A stretch of DNA of 64,000 bases from Terrimonas ginsenosidimutans (lineage in GTDB: Bacteria > Bacteroidota > Bacteroidia > Chitinophagales > Chitinophagaceae). Location of the stretch: NCBI RefSeq assembly GCF_022012415.1, contig NZ_JAKLTR010000024.1, positions 1-64,000 on the forward strand, written 5' to 3'. Both the position numbers and the translations under genes were made by a program. Below are positions 1 to 10,057 of the stretch, one piece after another (the stretch's first letter is position 1; each line of letters opens with the position of its first letter). The notes beneath the pieces were generated by a model. That model saw nothing but the letters and a program-made list of their open reading frames with translations. It ran no database searches and had not been told where the DNA came from.

Positions 1-60
1 CAACGGTCAACGGTCAACGGTCAACGGTCAACGGTCAACGGTCAACGGTCAACGGTCAAC
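1..60. repeat. Tandem heptamer array (word A), at window edge
   Basis: About eight and a half perfect copies of CAACGGT run from the window edge to within 4 bases of the queG stop codon. Read in the direction of queG transcription the word is CCGTTGA and it starts just after the stop. The rest of the array, and any inverted partner arm, lies outside the window. The same word recurs at about 12.9, 25.4, 46.5 and 50.6 kb. Confidence 0.95.
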
Positions 61-64
61 AATC

Positions 65-997
65 TCATTCTTCTTTCAAAAACTTCAAATTCCGCTGTAT
101 TCCTTTCCATTTTGTCCGGCTGAGTGCTGAGTGACGGAATATCTTCCTGAACGACTCTTCCGTCATATGCTCCCATTCCGTAGTGGCAAGGTTCAGGATC
201 TCGGGAATGGGGTGGAGGCCAGCTTCTTTATGAGGTTTGCTGAAGCGATTCCAGGGACAAACATCCTGGCAGGTATCGCAGCCAAAAGCCCAGTCGTCAA
301 ATTTTCCTTTCATCTCGTCCGGGATCAGCGAGTCTTTCAATTCGATCGTAAAATATGAAATGCATTTACTCCCATCCACCACTTTTCCCGGAAGGATAGC
401 ATCGGTAGGGCAGGCATCAATGCAACGGGTGCAGGAGCCGCAGTGATCACGTGCAAAAGGGTCGTCATAGCTCAGCTCAAGGTTGGTTATGAGCGTTGCA
501 ATAAAAAAGAAGGAGCCGTTTTTTGGAGTGAGCAGGTTGCCGTTCTTTCCGATCCAGCCCAGTCCGCTTTTTCGCGCCCAGGCCCGTTCGAGCACAGGAG
601 CTGAATCCACAAAACCACGCCCATCCACGTCTCCGATCTTTTCCCTGATCCTTGCGAGGAAGTCATTCATTTTCGCCCGGATAATTTCATGATAGTCATT
701 TCCAAATGCATATTTGGCAATACGAGGCGATCCTGTATCCTGCTGCTCCGAAGGGTAATAGTTCTGGAGTAACGTAATCACCGATCTGGCACCCGGAACC
801 AGTTTGCCCGGGTCTACCCGAAGCTCGAAATGATTCTCCATATACTTCATGGAACCATGCATTCCCTGGTTAAGCCATTGCTCCAGCCTTCGCGCGTCTT
901 CATCCAGGCGAACTGCTTTCGCAATACCGCAATAGTCGAAGCCCAGGCTTGCAGCAGTTTCTTTGATAAAACGGGTATGAGTATCAGTATTTTTCAT
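65..997 (-). CDS. queG: Epoxyqueuosine reductase QueG
   Basis: QueG carries out the last step of queuosine synthesis in tRNA, reducing epoxyqueuosine to queuosine with cobalamin and two 4Fe-4S clusters in the cytoplasm. The 310-residue protein shows the catalytic-aspartate motif [10 protein letters not shown] (Asp131), a ferredoxin-type cluster motif with Cys186, 189, 192 and 196, and a second set including Cys212, 240, 243 and 247 ([11 protein letters not shown]). It is shorter than the E. coli protein (about 380 residues) because the C-terminal HEAT-like part is reduced, which is common in the family. It is a single gene, divergent from the DUF3857 operon, with a promoter box 15 bases upstream of the ATG. 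Confidence 0.95.
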   Translation of the reverse strand: MKNTDTHTRFIKETAASLGFDYCGIAKAVRLDEDARRLEQWLNQGMHGSMKYMENHFELRVDPGKLVPGARSVITLLQNYYPSEQQDTGSPRIAKYAFGNDYHEIIRAKMNDFLARIREKIGDVDGRGFVDSAPVLERAWARKSGLGWIGKNGNLLTPKNGSFFFIATLITNLELSYDDPFARDHCGSCTRCIDACPTDAILPGKVVDGSKCISYFTIELKDSLIPDEMKGKFDDWAFGCDTCQDVCPWNRFSKPHKEAGLHPIPEILNLATTEWEHMTEESFRKIFRHSALSRTKWKGIQRNLKFLKEE

Positions 998-1011
998 GCA
1001 TAAAAGCGGGA

Positions 1012-1019
1012 CAAAGATA
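1012..1019 (-). promoter_or_regulatory. -7 promoter box TATCTTTG for queG
   Basis: TATCTTTG on the minus strand matches the Bacteroidota primary-sigma -7 consensus TAnnTTTG. It lies 14 bases before the queG ATG, so the leader would be very short. No clear -33 TTTG is present at the usual spacing. Confidence 0.6.
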
Positions 1020-1095
1020 CCCTCTAAAATCTGGGATATTTTATGTAAACTTGTTCCCGTTGATTTTCAAACCGATACCACCAAACTCCACCCGC

Positions 1096-3117
1096 ATGAA
1101 AGTTCGATTCCTGCTATTGTTTCTGCTATTTCTGGAATTCACACCCATCTTCTCCCAGGAAAAGGCAAAGATCAAATTCGGGAAAGTAAGCGTTGAAGAC
1201 TTTAAAGCAAAATATACGGTAGATACAAGTTCCGGCGCCGTTATCATCGGCGATATAGGTTCAACAGACTTCGTCGGCAACACAAAAGGAGGGTTCTCCA
1301 TCGAATTCAAACGCTACTGCCGCATTCATGTACTGAATAAAAGCGCCTATGAGATCCTGGAAGTAGAGATCCCCATTTATACACAGGGTGACCGTGAAGA
1401 AGAGCTGAGCAGCCTGAAGGCCGTTACCTACAATCTTGAAAACGGGAAAGTAGTAGAGACAAAAGTTGATCCTAAAAACGATGTATTCAAGGAAAGGATC
1501 AGTCGCAATAAAGTGATCAGGAAATTTGTGTTTCCAGCCGTACGGGAAGGCGCGATCATCGAAATGGAATATAAGCTCAAGTCTGATTTTCTTTTTAACC
1601 TGAGACCATGGAATTTCCAGGATAGATATCCGACACTTTGGAGTGAATACATTGTAGGTATGCCCGAGTTCCTTAACTATGTTTCATTGACGCAGGGATA
1701 TCAGGCTTTTTATATCAAAGAGCAAAAAGATAAACGGGAATCGTTTGCCGTCGAAGTGCCAAAACAGGGCGTGCTGCAAGGAACCGGCAACGAACGGATC
1801 AACTTCTCTGCGGGTATAACTTTTTTCAGGTGGGTAATGAAAGATCTGCCAGCTCTCAAAGAGGAAGGGTTTACTTCCACTATCAGTAATCACGTTGCCA
1901 GGATAGAGTTTCAGCTGTCAGAATACAGGGAACCATTTGTTCCCAAAAAAGTAATGAGCACATGGAATGAAACCATGCACGTGCTCATGAATGATGAAGA
2001 CTTTGGCCTTTCATTGCAGCAGCCAAATGAATGGCTCGATGGAGTAATGCCTGGTGTGCTGAAGAATGCATCCACTTCCCTTCAGAAAGCCAGAAATATC
2101 TATGAATGGGTAAGGGATAATATGGTCTGCACCCGGCGCAATTCGTTTTATCTGACAAAGTCTCTGAAGAATACTCTGAACACTAAAACAGGTACGGAAG
2201 CAGAGATCAATCTGTTGCTGATCTCGATGTTAAGGAAGGCTGGATTGCAGGCAGACCCTGTGATCCTCAGTACGCGCAGTAATGGCTATACTTATGCGTT
2301 ATATCCTTTGATCGATCGCTTCAATTACGTGGTCATCCGTCTGTTGATAGATGATAAGAAATACTTTCTTGATGCCAGCAGGCCTCAGCTGGGGTTTGAT
2401 AAGCTCGGGTTCGACTGTTATAACGGCCATGCGCGGGTGGTTGCTGACTCAGCAGAAGGAGTGGAGCTGAAGTCCGAATCGTTGATGGAGAGATCACTGA
2501 CCTCTGTTTTTTTATCAAATAGTGCAGAGGGAAAACTGGTGGCCGGTCTGCAACATGCCCCGGGCTATTATGAATCATCCGCCATTCGTTCGGCAGTAAA
2601 AGATAAAGGGCTGAATGCTTATATGGATGACTTGCGAAAAAATGTGGGAGATGATGAATCAACGGTCAGTGAGGCAAGTATCGATTCGCTGTATAATTAT
2701 GAGTCTCCGCTTGTCGTCAAGTGTAAAATAACCTATCCTGCAGATAACGCAGATGTATGGTATTTTGATCCCGTATTTATGAAGAGCTGGGCGCAGAATC
2801 CATTCAAATCGGCAGAAAGATTCTACCCTGTAGAAATGCCCTATGCCGTGGATCAGACTCACTTGTTCCGGATGGATGTTCCGGAAGGATATACTGTGGA
2901 CGAATTGCCGAAATCGGTCATTGTAAAACTGAACAAAGAAGATGAAGGCAATTTCGAGTATCGCACAATGGAAGCAAATGGAGTGATCACTATCCGGTGC
3001 AGATTAAGGATCAGCCGTACTTATTTTGATCCGGAAGAATACAATATGCTGCGCGAGTTTTTTGATCTTGTAGTGAAAAAACAAAGTGAACAGATCGTAT
3101 TTAAAAAGAAAAAATGA
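1096..3117 (+). CDS. DUF3857 / transglutaminase-like exported protein, catalytic residues lost
   Basis: An exported protein of 673 residues. The start at 1096 is chosen because a clean signal peptide (MKVRFLLLFLLFLEFTPIFSQ) begins there; the reading frame is open 45 bases further upstream but that part has no signal character. A DUF3857 domain fills the first half and a transglutaminase-like fold follows. Aligned by eye with the downstream paralogue, the catalytic Cys position is Glu (TGTEAEINLLL), the His position is Tyr (FNYVVI), and only the Asp (LDAS) remains. It is therefore probably a structural or binding protein rather than an enzyme. The downstream gene overlaps it by 4 bases (ATGA), indicating a translationally coupled pair. 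Physiological role is unknown. Confidence 0.85.
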   Translation: MKVRFLLLFLLFLEFTPIFSQEKAKIKFGKVSVEDFKAKYTVDTSSGAVIIGDIGSTDFVGNTKGGFSIEFKRYCRIHVLNKSAYEILEVEIPIYTQGDREEELSSLKAVTYNLENGKVVETKVDPKNDVFKERISRNKVIRKFVFPAVREGAIIEMEYKLKSDFLFNLRPWNFQDRYPTLWSEYIVGMPEFLNYVSLTQGYQAFYIKEQKDKRESFAVEVPKQGVLQGTGNERINFSAGITFFRWVMKDLPALKEEGFTSTISNHVARIEFQLSEYREPFVPKKVMSTWNETMHVLMNDEDFGLSLQQPNEWLDGVMPGVLKNASTSLQKARNIYEWVRDNMVCTRRNSFYLTKSLKNTLNTKTGTEAEINLLLISMLRKAGLQADPVILSTRSNGYTYALYPLIDRFNYVVIRLLIDDKKYFLDASRPQLGFDKLGFDCYNGHARVVADSAEGVELKSESLMERSLTSVFLSNSAEGKLVAGLQHAPGYYESSAIRSAVKDKGLNAYMDDLRKNVGDDESTVSEASIDSLYNYESPLVVKCKITYPADNADVWYFDPVFMKSWAQNPFKSAERFYPVEMPYAVDQTHLFRMDVPEGYTVDELPKSVIVKLNKEDEGNFEYRTMEANGVITIRCRLRISRTYFDPEEYNMLREFFDLVVKKQSEQIVFKKKK

Positions 3118-5018
3118 AGACAATACTGTCAGTTCTTTTGATGTTATGCTTCACCTCATTTTGTTATGGTGTTGATGGTGGGTATGCTGTTTCAGGAATT
3201 TCCCCTTTACTCCGGATGAATGCCAATGCTGTGATCAGGTTGGAGGAGGTAACATTCAATATAAAAAGTTTGAAAGAAACAGTGCGTACCAATCATTATG
3301 TGATCACCGTGCTGAATGAAAAAGGTGACCGATGGGCAGAATTTTCCGAATACTATGATAATCTCCGCTCTATTGAATCAATGGAAGGAATACTTTACGA
3401 TCCGTTTGGCAAAGTGATCAGGAAGGTGAAGAAAAAAGAGCTGAAGGATTACAAAGCTGGCTCTGAGGGAACGTTCATTGATGACGGCCGGGTCAAGGTC
3501 CATAACTTTTATCAGCGTTCTTACCCTTATACCATTGAGTATACGGTTGAGATCCGGAATAAATCCTCTATGTTCTTCCCGATGTGGGCTCCGCGTCCCG
3601 CCGCAGGGATCGCGGTTGAGAAAAGCACAATGAAGGTTATATGCCCTGCAGGCTATGAATTCCGCTATAAGGCATTTATGTACAATGAAGAACCGGTTGT
3701 ATCTTTTGAAAAGAATACCCGGACCACTTTCTGGTCTGCTTCCAATCTGCCAGCCATACAAAAAGAACCTCAGGCCCCGATGTGGCATGAGATCTCCGCA
3801 ACCGTATTGCTGGGTCCCGGAGATTTCCAGGTCAACGATTTTAAAGGAAGCATGAATACATGGACCGATTTCGGACGCTTCATTTATTCGCTGAAAGCCG
3901 GCCGGGATATATTGCCCGATAATATAAAACAGGAGGTGCATCAGATAGCCGATCCCGTTGCTGATATCAGGGAGAAGATCTCTTTATTGTATCAATACAT
4001 GCAGCGCAATACGCATTATGTCAGCATCCAGCTTGGCATCGGAGGGTGGCAACCATTCGATGCAAAATATGTAGCGGCAAACCGGTATGGTGACTGTAAA
4101 GCATTGGTGAATTACATGTCAGCCTTACTGAAAGAAGCAGGCATTCCCTCTTATTATACCCTCGTGTTGGCCGGAAGGGATTCGCGGTATATGACAGCAG
4201 AATTTCCTTCGCAGCAGTTTAATCATGTGATCTTATGTGTGCCCGTACAGCAGGATACCATGTGGCTGGAATGTACCAGCCAGACATTACCAGCTGGATA
4301 TCTGAGTGATTTCACTGCGGGAAGATCTGTGCTGCTGGTGGATGAAACTGGCGGTAAACTGGTAAGAACTCCCGATTACGGCATCAATGAAAATCTTCAG
4401 ACACGGTATATAAACGCAAGCCTTAAAGAAGACGGTTCATTAAAAGTAAAAGCCACAACGAATTACCGGGGTTTATTGCAGGACAATCTGCATGGTCTGA
4501 TCAATAACCTGTCGGGGGATAAAGTGAAAGAATACCTGCATGAGCAGTTGGATTTTTTTACCTACGATGTTGACAGGTTCGATTATAAAGAAGAAAAAAC
4601 AGCAGATCCTTTTATCGACGAGACACTTGATATCAGTGTGAGTCATTACGCCTCAGTCACCGGGAAGCGCCTCTTTATTGTGCCTAACATCATGACAAGA
4701 CTCTCTCAGAAACTTTCCGCAGACTCTATCCGTCGGTATCCTGTGGAACTGGGTTTGGCGTACCGGATGACCGACAGCGTGGAGATAGATCTTTTGCCAG
4801 GATACGAACCGGAATCATTGCCTGCAGACATGAATCTCTCTACACCCTTTGGCACTTACAGAGCTGCAACCCGGATCACAAACGGTAAGATCATCTATTC
4901 CCGAAGGATAGAAAAATATGGAGGGAAATTTCCTGCCGATCAGTATCAGCAGCTGGTTAAATTCCAGGAAGCGATCTATAAAGCTGACCGGGCAAGACTT
5001 GTGTTGGTCAGGAAATGA
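3114..5018 (+). CDS. DUF3857 and transglutaminase domain exported protein
   Basis: A 634-residue exported protein with a signal peptide ending near residue 19 (LLMLCFTSFCYG). It has an N-terminal DUF3857 beta domain, then a transglutaminase-like domain that keeps a plausible papain-type triad: Cys in NRYGDCKALVNYM, His in QQFNHVILCV and an acidic residue in WLECTSQ. A C-terminal beta-rich DUF2569/DUF3858-like part follows. It starts inside the last codons of the preceding gene, so the two are made together. Such pairs are widespread in Bacteroidota, but their substrate is not known; peptide or protein cleavage or cross-linking in the periplasm is an inference. Confidence 0.87.
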   Translation: MKTILSVLLMLCFTSFCYGVDGGYAVSGISPLLRMNANAVIRLEEVTFNIKSLKETVRTNHYVITVLNEKGDRWAEFSEYYDNLRSIESMEGILYDPFGKVIRKVKKKELKDYKAGSEGTFIDDGRVKVHNFYQRSYPYTIEYTVEIRNKSSMFFPMWAPRPAAGIAVEKSTMKVICPAGYEFRYKAFMYNEEPVVSFEKNTRTTFWSASNLPAIQKEPQAPMWHEISATVLLGPGDFQVNDFKGSMNTWTDFGRFIYSLKAGRDILPDNIKQEVHQIADPVADIREKISLLYQYMQRNTHYVSIQLGIGGWQPFDAKYVAANRYGDCKALVNYMSALLKEAGIPSYYTLVLAGRDSRYMTAEFPSQQFNHVILCVPVQQDTMWLECTSQTLPAGYLSDFTAGRSVLLVDETGGKLVRTPDYGINENLQTRYINASLKEDGSLKVKATTNYRGLLQDNLHGLINNLSGDKVKEYLHEQLDFFTYDVDRFDYKEEKTADPFIDETLDISVSHYASVTGKRLFIVPNIMTRLSQKLSADSIRRYPVELGLAYRMTDSVEIDLLPGYEPESLPADMNLSTPFGTYRAATRITNGKIIYSRRIEKYGGKFPADQYQQLVKFQEAIYKADRARLVLVRK

Positions 5019-5036
5019 GACCGCTTCCCGGTAAAC

Positions 5037-5858
5037 TCAAAGATTTATGTCGAAGCCAAGTGTGGCAATCGCTTCAAGATAAGTAAAGCCATGTGATACA
5101 CGATTGCCTTTGCTTGCTGTTGTATTTGCTAACGCATTTACATACCGCACATAGCCTGTTTTCCCTGTTACTTCAAGGAAGATCCTTTTGAAAGGATACA
5201 ATCTTGCACCGGCTTCCGTACTGATATTGTATCCGGCTACGTGGAACTTATTATTCAACCTGTCACCTCTCCAGGTAAAGTCTGTACGCGGGATGTTGAT
5301 ACCAGCGCCCGCTTTCCAAAGGTATTTTACGAGGCTTCTGGTACGTGCATGATTCTGAAAGGCCGTATAAAATTGTACGTAATTGATGTGAAGCCAGTTT
5401 GCTCCGTCTGTATGCTCAAGGTGAAGAAATGTCTTTGGATTAAGAACACTGTCTCCTTCCACAGGCTTTCCGTCTATGATACCGGTAACACGGGCAGTCT
5501 GGCCATCTGTAACGATATACTTTGTATGGTCAAAGTTGATCTCAATGGCTTTGCTGCGTTTATCATTTAAATAAAAACCGATCCGGTAGTTATACTGGGG
5601 AATGGAGATCTCTGTTGGCTTCTTAAGGATCGCATCAAAATCCCCGGAGTCATGCGCGCGGACATTATGCAGCGTGAAGTTGTCGCCATTACTCATTTTG
5701 AAATGAATATCGCTGCGACTGTAAGCATCTACATTGTATCCCCACTGGAAGTAGATGCCTTTGATCAAACGATTTTTCTTTACCTGTAATTCCTGCTGTG
5801 CGTGTAACATTTCCAAACCTGCCAGAAGGCAGGCCGACAGAACTATAAATTTTTTCAT
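5037..5858 (-). CDS. Exported protein of unknown function, probable outer-membrane beta-barrel
   Basis: A 273-residue protein with a clear signal peptide (MKKFIVLSACLLAGLEMLHAQ). The rest alternates polar and aromatic residues in short strands (YFQWGYNVDAYS, YNYRIGFYLND, LHINYVQFYTAF) and ends in a hydrophobic strand LGFDINL, as expected for a small outer-membrane barrel. I recognise no named family. It is convergent with the DUF3857 operon (18 bases apart) and has its own promoter box just before the ATG. Confidence 0.75.
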   Translation of the reverse strand: MKKFIVLSACLLAGLEMLHAQQELQVKKNRLIKGIYFQWGYNVDAYSRSDIHFKMSNGDNFTLHNVRAHDSGDFDAILKKPTEISIPQYNYRIGFYLNDKRSKAIEINFDHTKYIVTDGQTARVTGIIDGKPVEGDSVLNPKTFLHLEHTDGANWLHINYVQFYTAFQNHARTRSLVKYLWKAGAGINIPRTDFTWRGDRLNNKFHVAGYNISTEAGARLYPFKRIFLEVTGKTGYVRYVNALANTTASKGNRVSHGFTYLEAIATLGFDINL

Positions 5859-5862
5859 CCGG

Positions 5863-5870
5863 CAAAGTTA
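5863..5870 (-). promoter_or_regulatory. -7 promoter box TAACTTTG, almost leaderless
   Basis: TAACTTTG on the minus strand fits TAnnTTTG and ends only 4 bases before the ATG of the barrel protein gene. Transcription from it would start at or very near the start codon. Confidence 0.55.
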
Positions 5871-6017
5871 GGGCCGGCGCTGTAACATGTATAGCACAAT
5901 TGTGAAGAACGGATTTGGGGGAACGGACGTCGGGCGGCAGGGTATTGGTTTAGGGATGGATTCCGCAATTCAGTAATTCGGTAACCTCTGACCGGCGTTC
6001 AGCTGTCAGAGGAAGAT

Positions 6018-7043
6018 CTATTGACAATTGCCTCCAACTCCTTCATCCACAATCTTTTTGAGCTCAAGGTGTATCCCTGCTTTTTCTTCGTTCAACAATG
6101 TTTTCGTAAAAACTAGGTAGGCATACCCCCTACAAAAGTCGATCATCGGCCAGCTTCCGAACAATCCCGGGCTTGCGAGAACGGTTGCTTTGCCATCTTT
6201 TTCCGTCACCGCCCAGCTGCCCAGTGTATAGCCGAACCCTTGCGTCGCTTTTGGGGTATATTTAATCTTTAAAGCGTCTGTCTGGACCTGAAGCAGGGTA
6301 TTTACCGCTTCTTCGCTTAAAATCTGCTTACCATTTGCCTGGCCCTTGTTCAGCAGCATTACGAGAAATTTCATGTAGTCATCCGGAGTGGAAAAAGCTC
6401 CGCCGGAGGGGTTTACCGGGCCGCCATCAACCGTTGTAAAACTCGTCTTGCGCATGCCCAGCGGTGTGAAAAGTTTTTGCTTGATCAGTACATCAAATCG
6501 TTTTTTGCTGATAACTTCCAATACTCTTCCGGCGATATTTACCCCGATCTGGCCATACCAGAAATCGTTGCCGGGATTCGCCCTGATCTCGCGTGCCGCA
6601 AAAGAATTAACTTCTTCTTCCAGTGACTGGAACTTCGTACGTTGGAACATCTTTTTCAGAAAATTAGCATTGTCATCGATACCTGTCATATGTGACAGGC
6701 AGTTGCGAATGGTGATATAGCTTTTGCCATAACGGTCAAATTCGGGCAACCAGCGGCCAACCTTGTCATCAAGCGAAAGCTTTCCTTCATCGATAAATTG
6801 CATCACAAGGGCCGCGGTAAGCCATTTACTGCTGCTGGCAATCGCAACCGGAACGGATGTTTTGGTGTTATAATCACCCAGCTCTTTTTTGTAGATAAGC
6901 GTGTCTTTCCAGATCATCACCACTGCATCGTTGCCAAGCAGCTTTTGACGGCTTTTGAGTTCGGAGCTCAACCGGGCAGTATCTAACTGCGCTGCGGCGG
7001 GCTGCAAGATTAACAGGGAAAGGGCTACAGATATGACTTTCAT
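6018..7043 (-). CDS. Serine hydrolase, beta-lactamase class C / esterase family
   Basis: A member of the serine beta-lactamase-like superfamily (PF00144) that includes class C beta-lactamases, D,D-peptidases and esterases. The SxxK nucleophile motif is SSSKWLTAALV, the second motif is YGQ in FWYGQIGVNIAG, and a C-terminal Gly-rich strand is SPGLFGSW. I place the start at 7043, where a signal peptide MKVISVALSLLILQPAAAQ begins; the frame stays open to 7127. It is exported, probably periplasmic. Substrate cannot be decided: the second motif is not the YxN of true class C beta-lactamases, which favours an esterase or peptidase. It is divergent from clpB. Confidence 0.85.
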   Translation of the reverse strand: MKVISVALSLLILQPAAAQLDTARLSSELKSRQKLLGNDAVVMIWKDTLIYKKELGDYNTKTSVPVAIASSSKWLTAALVMQFIDEGKLSLDDKVGRWLPEFDRYGKSYITIRNCLSHMTGIDDNANFLKKMFQRTKFQSLEEEVNSFAAREIRANPGNDFWYGQIGVNIAGRVLEVISKKRFDVLIKQKLFTPLGMRKTSFTTVDGGPVNPSGGAFSTPDDYMKFLVMLLNKGQANGKQILSEEAVNTLLQVQTDALKIKYTPKATQGFGYTLGSWAVTEKDGKATVLASPGLFGSWPMIDFCRGYAYLVFTKTLLNEEKAGIHLELKKIVDEGVGGNCQ

Positions 7044-7226
7044 GCAGTTTGAAAGAGATTTATATGACATTCTTACTGTTTTTTTGGCTTGGAACACTAA
7101 TTGGGTGTTACGCAAAGTATATAACACGAATTATGCGGGTCAGCATTTCGTGTTGGGAAGATAGGAGAGGTATCGCTGATTACAGCATACTGTTTGTTAA
7201 ATAAAATCAACGCTAATATTTTAGAT

Positions 7227-9842
7227 ATGAACTTAGGAAATTTTACCATAAAAGCAGCGGAAGCCTTTCAACAGGCGCAGCAGATCGCATTTAATTCGCA
7301 GAGCCCGAACATTGAAACGGAGCATTTGCTGAAGGCGTTGCTTGACCAGGAAGATTCTCCGGTGGAGTATCTCCTGAAAAAGAATAATGTTACCATAAAC
7401 CTGGTGGAAAGCCGCCTGGAAGAATTGATGGCAAAATTGCCCAGGACCTCAGGCGATGCCGCCCAGCAGATCAGCCGCGATGCCAACCAGGTAGTATTGC
7501 GTGCGGGAGCTGCATTGAAACAGTTCAGCGACGAATTCGTTACACCGGAACATATACTTCTTGCCATCGTACAGGGCAATGATGAAAGTGCCAAAGCACT
7601 TAAAAATGCCGGGTTAACAGAAAAAGGGTTGGTTGCAGCTATCCGCGACTTGCGCAAAGGAGATACTGTTACGTCACAAACCCAGACCCAGGAGTTCAAT
7701 GCGCTGAATAAATATGCAAAGAACCTGAATGAACTGGCAAGACAGGGAAAACTTGATCCGGTGATCGGGCGTGATGAGGAGATCAGACGCACACTGCATA
7801 TTCTTTCACGACGCACAAAAAATAACCCGATCCTTGTAGGTGAGCCGGGTGTTGGTAAAACCGCCATTGCCGAAGGTATCGCGCATCGGATCGTAAATGG
7901 AGACGTTCCTGAAAACCTCAAGTCCAAAGTGATCTATGCGCTGGACATGGGACTGCTTATTGCCGGTGCAAAATATAAAGGAGAATTCGAAGAACGCCTG
8001 AAAGGTGTTGTAAAAGAAGTGAGCGGGAGCGATGGGGAGATCATTCTTTTTATCGATGAGATCCATACCCTCGTGGGCGCTGGTGGTGGCGAAGGTGCCA
8101 TGGATGCCGCAAACATTCTGAAACCTGCCCTGGCCCGCGGTGAATTGCGTGCAGTAGGTGCCACAACATTGAATGAATACCAGAAGTTCTTTGAAAAAGA
8201 TAAAGCCCTTGAAAGGCGCTTTCAGAGAGTGTTGATCGATGAGCCGGGTATTGAAGACGCTATTTCTATCCTTCGCGGATTAAAGGACCGCTATGAAACC
8301 CACCACCACGTTCGTATCAAAGACGAAGCAATTATTGCGGCAGTGGAGTTGTCGAGCCGCTATATCACCGATCGGTTTCTACCCGATAAGGCGATCGACC
8401 TGATTGATGAAAGTGCTGCAAAACTTCGCCTCGAGATGAATTCTATGCCGGAAGAACTGGACAGGCTTGTACGGCAGATCCGCCAGTTGGAGATCGAACG
8501 TGAAGCGATCAAAAGAGAGAATGATGAAGAGAAACTGCGGCTGCTGAATACAGAGATTGCAAATCTTTCTGTAGAGCGGGATACTTTCAAAGCAAAATGG
8601 AAGGAAGAAAAAGATATTGTAGAGAAAGTGCAAAGTGGTAAGGCTGCCATAGAGCAATTAAAACTTGAAGCAGAAAAAGCGGAACGTGAAGGAGACTACG
8701 GTAAGGTGGCAGAGATCCGTTATGGTAAGATCAAAGAGCAGGAAGAACTGATCACACAGTTCTCCGGTCAGCTTGCCGGGATCAGCGAGAATTCAAGGAT
8801 CATGAAAGAAGAAGTAGATGCAGAAGATATCGCGGAGAGTGTAGCAAAGATGACCGGTATCCCTGTTACTAAAATGATGCAGACCGATAAAGAAAAACTG
8901 CTTTACCTGGAAGAACATCTGCATGAAAGAGTGGTGGGCCAGGATGAAGCGATCACCGCGGTAGCCGATGCCATCCGACGCAGCCGCGCGGGCCTAAGCG
9001 ATCCGAAGAAGCCGATCGGTTCCTTCATATTCCTCGGCACAACAGGCGTCGGTAAAACGGAACTCGCGAAAGCGCTGGCTGAATACCTTTTCGATGATGA
9101 AAGTATGATGACCAGGATCGACATGAGCGAGTACCAGGAAAAACATACTGTCAGCCGGCTGGTTGGTGCACCTCCGGGATACGTGGGCTATGATGAAGGT
9201 GGACAACTGACCGAGTCAGTTCGTCGCAAGCCTTATAGTGTTGTATTACTGGATGAGATCGAGAAAGCACACCCTGATGTATGGAATGTGTTACTGCAGG
9301 TACTTGACGATGGCCGTTTGACGGACAGCAAGGGCAGAGTGGTGAATTTCAAGAATACCATTATTATCATGACCAGTAATATTGGTAGCCACCTGATCAT
9401 GGATGCGTTTGAAAACGTGAGCGAGAAGAATATTGAAGATGCGGCGGATAAAGCAAAAGTGGAAGTGATGAATTTGCTCCGTCAAACGATCCGCCCGGAG
9501 TTTTTGAACAGGGTAGATGAGATCATCATGTTCCAGCCGCTGCTCAAAAGGCAGATCATGGGTATCGTGAAGATCCAGCTTGAGAACCTGAAGCATCTGG
9601 TGTCACAGAGTGGTGTGCAGCTTGAATTCAGCAACTATGCGCTCGAATATCTTGCAGACCAGGGATTCGATCCACAATTTGGTGCACGCCCGTTAAAGCG
9701 GCTGATCCAGAAAGAGATCGTCAACCAGTTAAGCAAGCGGATACTTGCCGGCGATATCGATAAAACCCATCCTGTGCTGGTGGATGTGTTTGATAATACA
9801 GTAGTGTTCAGAAATGAAACACTTGAGTTGGAGAGAAAGTAG
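7227..9842 (+). CDS. clpB: Disaggregase ClpB
   Basis: ClpB is a cytoplasmic hexameric AAA+ ATPase that works with DnaK to pull apart protein aggregates after heat stress. The start at 7227 (MNLGNFTIKAAEAFQQAQQ) matches the usual N terminus; the frame is open 33 bases further upstream. The 871-residue product has a double Clp-N domain, a first nucleotide-binding domain with Walker A GEPGVGKT near residue 205, a long coiled-coil middle domain rich in Glu, Lys and Arg (about residues 400-530), and a second nucleotide-binding domain with Walker A GTTGVGKT near residue 604. There is no ClpP-binding loop. It is a single gene with its own terminator. No HrcA or CIRCE-like element is seen upstream. 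Confidence 0.97.
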   Translation: MNLGNFTIKAAEAFQQAQQIAFNSQSPNIETEHLLKALLDQEDSPVEYLLKKNNVTINLVESRLEELMAKLPRTSGDAAQQISRDANQVVLRAGAALKQFSDEFVTPEHILLAIVQGNDESAKALKNAGLTEKGLVAAIRDLRKGDTVTSQTQTQEFNALNKYAKNLNELARQGKLDPVIGRDEEIRRTLHILSRRTKNNPILVGEPGVGKTAIAEGIAHRIVNGDVPENLKSKVIYALDMGLLIAGAKYKGEFEERLKGVVKEVSGSDGEIILFIDEIHTLVGAGGGEGAMDAANILKPALARGELRAVGATTLNEYQKFFEKDKALERRFQRVLIDEPGIEDAISILRGLKDRYETHHHVRIKDEAIIAAVELSSRYITDRFLPDKAIDLIDESAAKLRLEMNSMPEELDRLVRQIRQLEIEREAIKRENDEEKLRLLNTEIANLSVERDTFKAKWKEEKDIVEKVQSGKAAIEQLKLEAEKAEREGDYGKVAEIRYGKIKEQEELITQFSGQLAGISENSRIMKEEVDAEDIAESVAKMTGIPVTKMMQTDKEKLLYLEEHLHERVVGQDEAITAVADAIRRSRAGLSDPKKPIGSFIFLGTTGVGKTELAKALAEYLFDDESMMTRIDMSEYQEKHTVSRLVGAPPGYVGYDEGGQLTESVRRKPYSVVLLDEIEKAHPDVWNVLLQVLDDGRLTDSKGRVVNFKNTIIIMTSNIGSHLIMDAFENVSEKNIEDAADKAKVEVMNLLRQTIRPEFLNRVDEIIMFQPLLKRQIMGIVKIQLENLKHLVSQSGVQLEFSNYALEYLADQGFDPQFGARPLKRLIQKEIVNQLSKRILAGDIDKTHPVLVDVFDNTVVFRNETLELERK

Positions 9843-9885
9843 GAGAACCTATTCCTTCATTGTCTAATGAAGTTTTTATAAAATG

Positions 9886-9916
9886 AAAGCAAGGTGAAGA
9901 GCCTTGCTTTTTTTAT
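9886..9916 (+). terminator. Rho-independent terminator of clpB
   Basis: A 9-bp stem AAAGCAAGG / CCTTGCTTT with a 7-base loop is followed by a T run, 44 bases after the clpB stop codon. Confidence 0.9.
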
Positions 9917-10057
9917 TTGCTTATGCAGGACGGTAATAGGCGAAGAGTCTTCCTTTGCAGTTAAGGTGTGGAGCCCAAAAAATAAAGCAGGTTTTTTCGG
10001 GTGTACCTCCCGGAAACAAAGAATACCCAACAGCAAAGCTCCGGCGGATCCAGCAGG

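Noticed and set aside
6018-7043. Acquired beta-lactamase
   Set aside because: Second motif is YGQ rather than YxN, and there is no mobile context; general serine hydrolase is the safer call.
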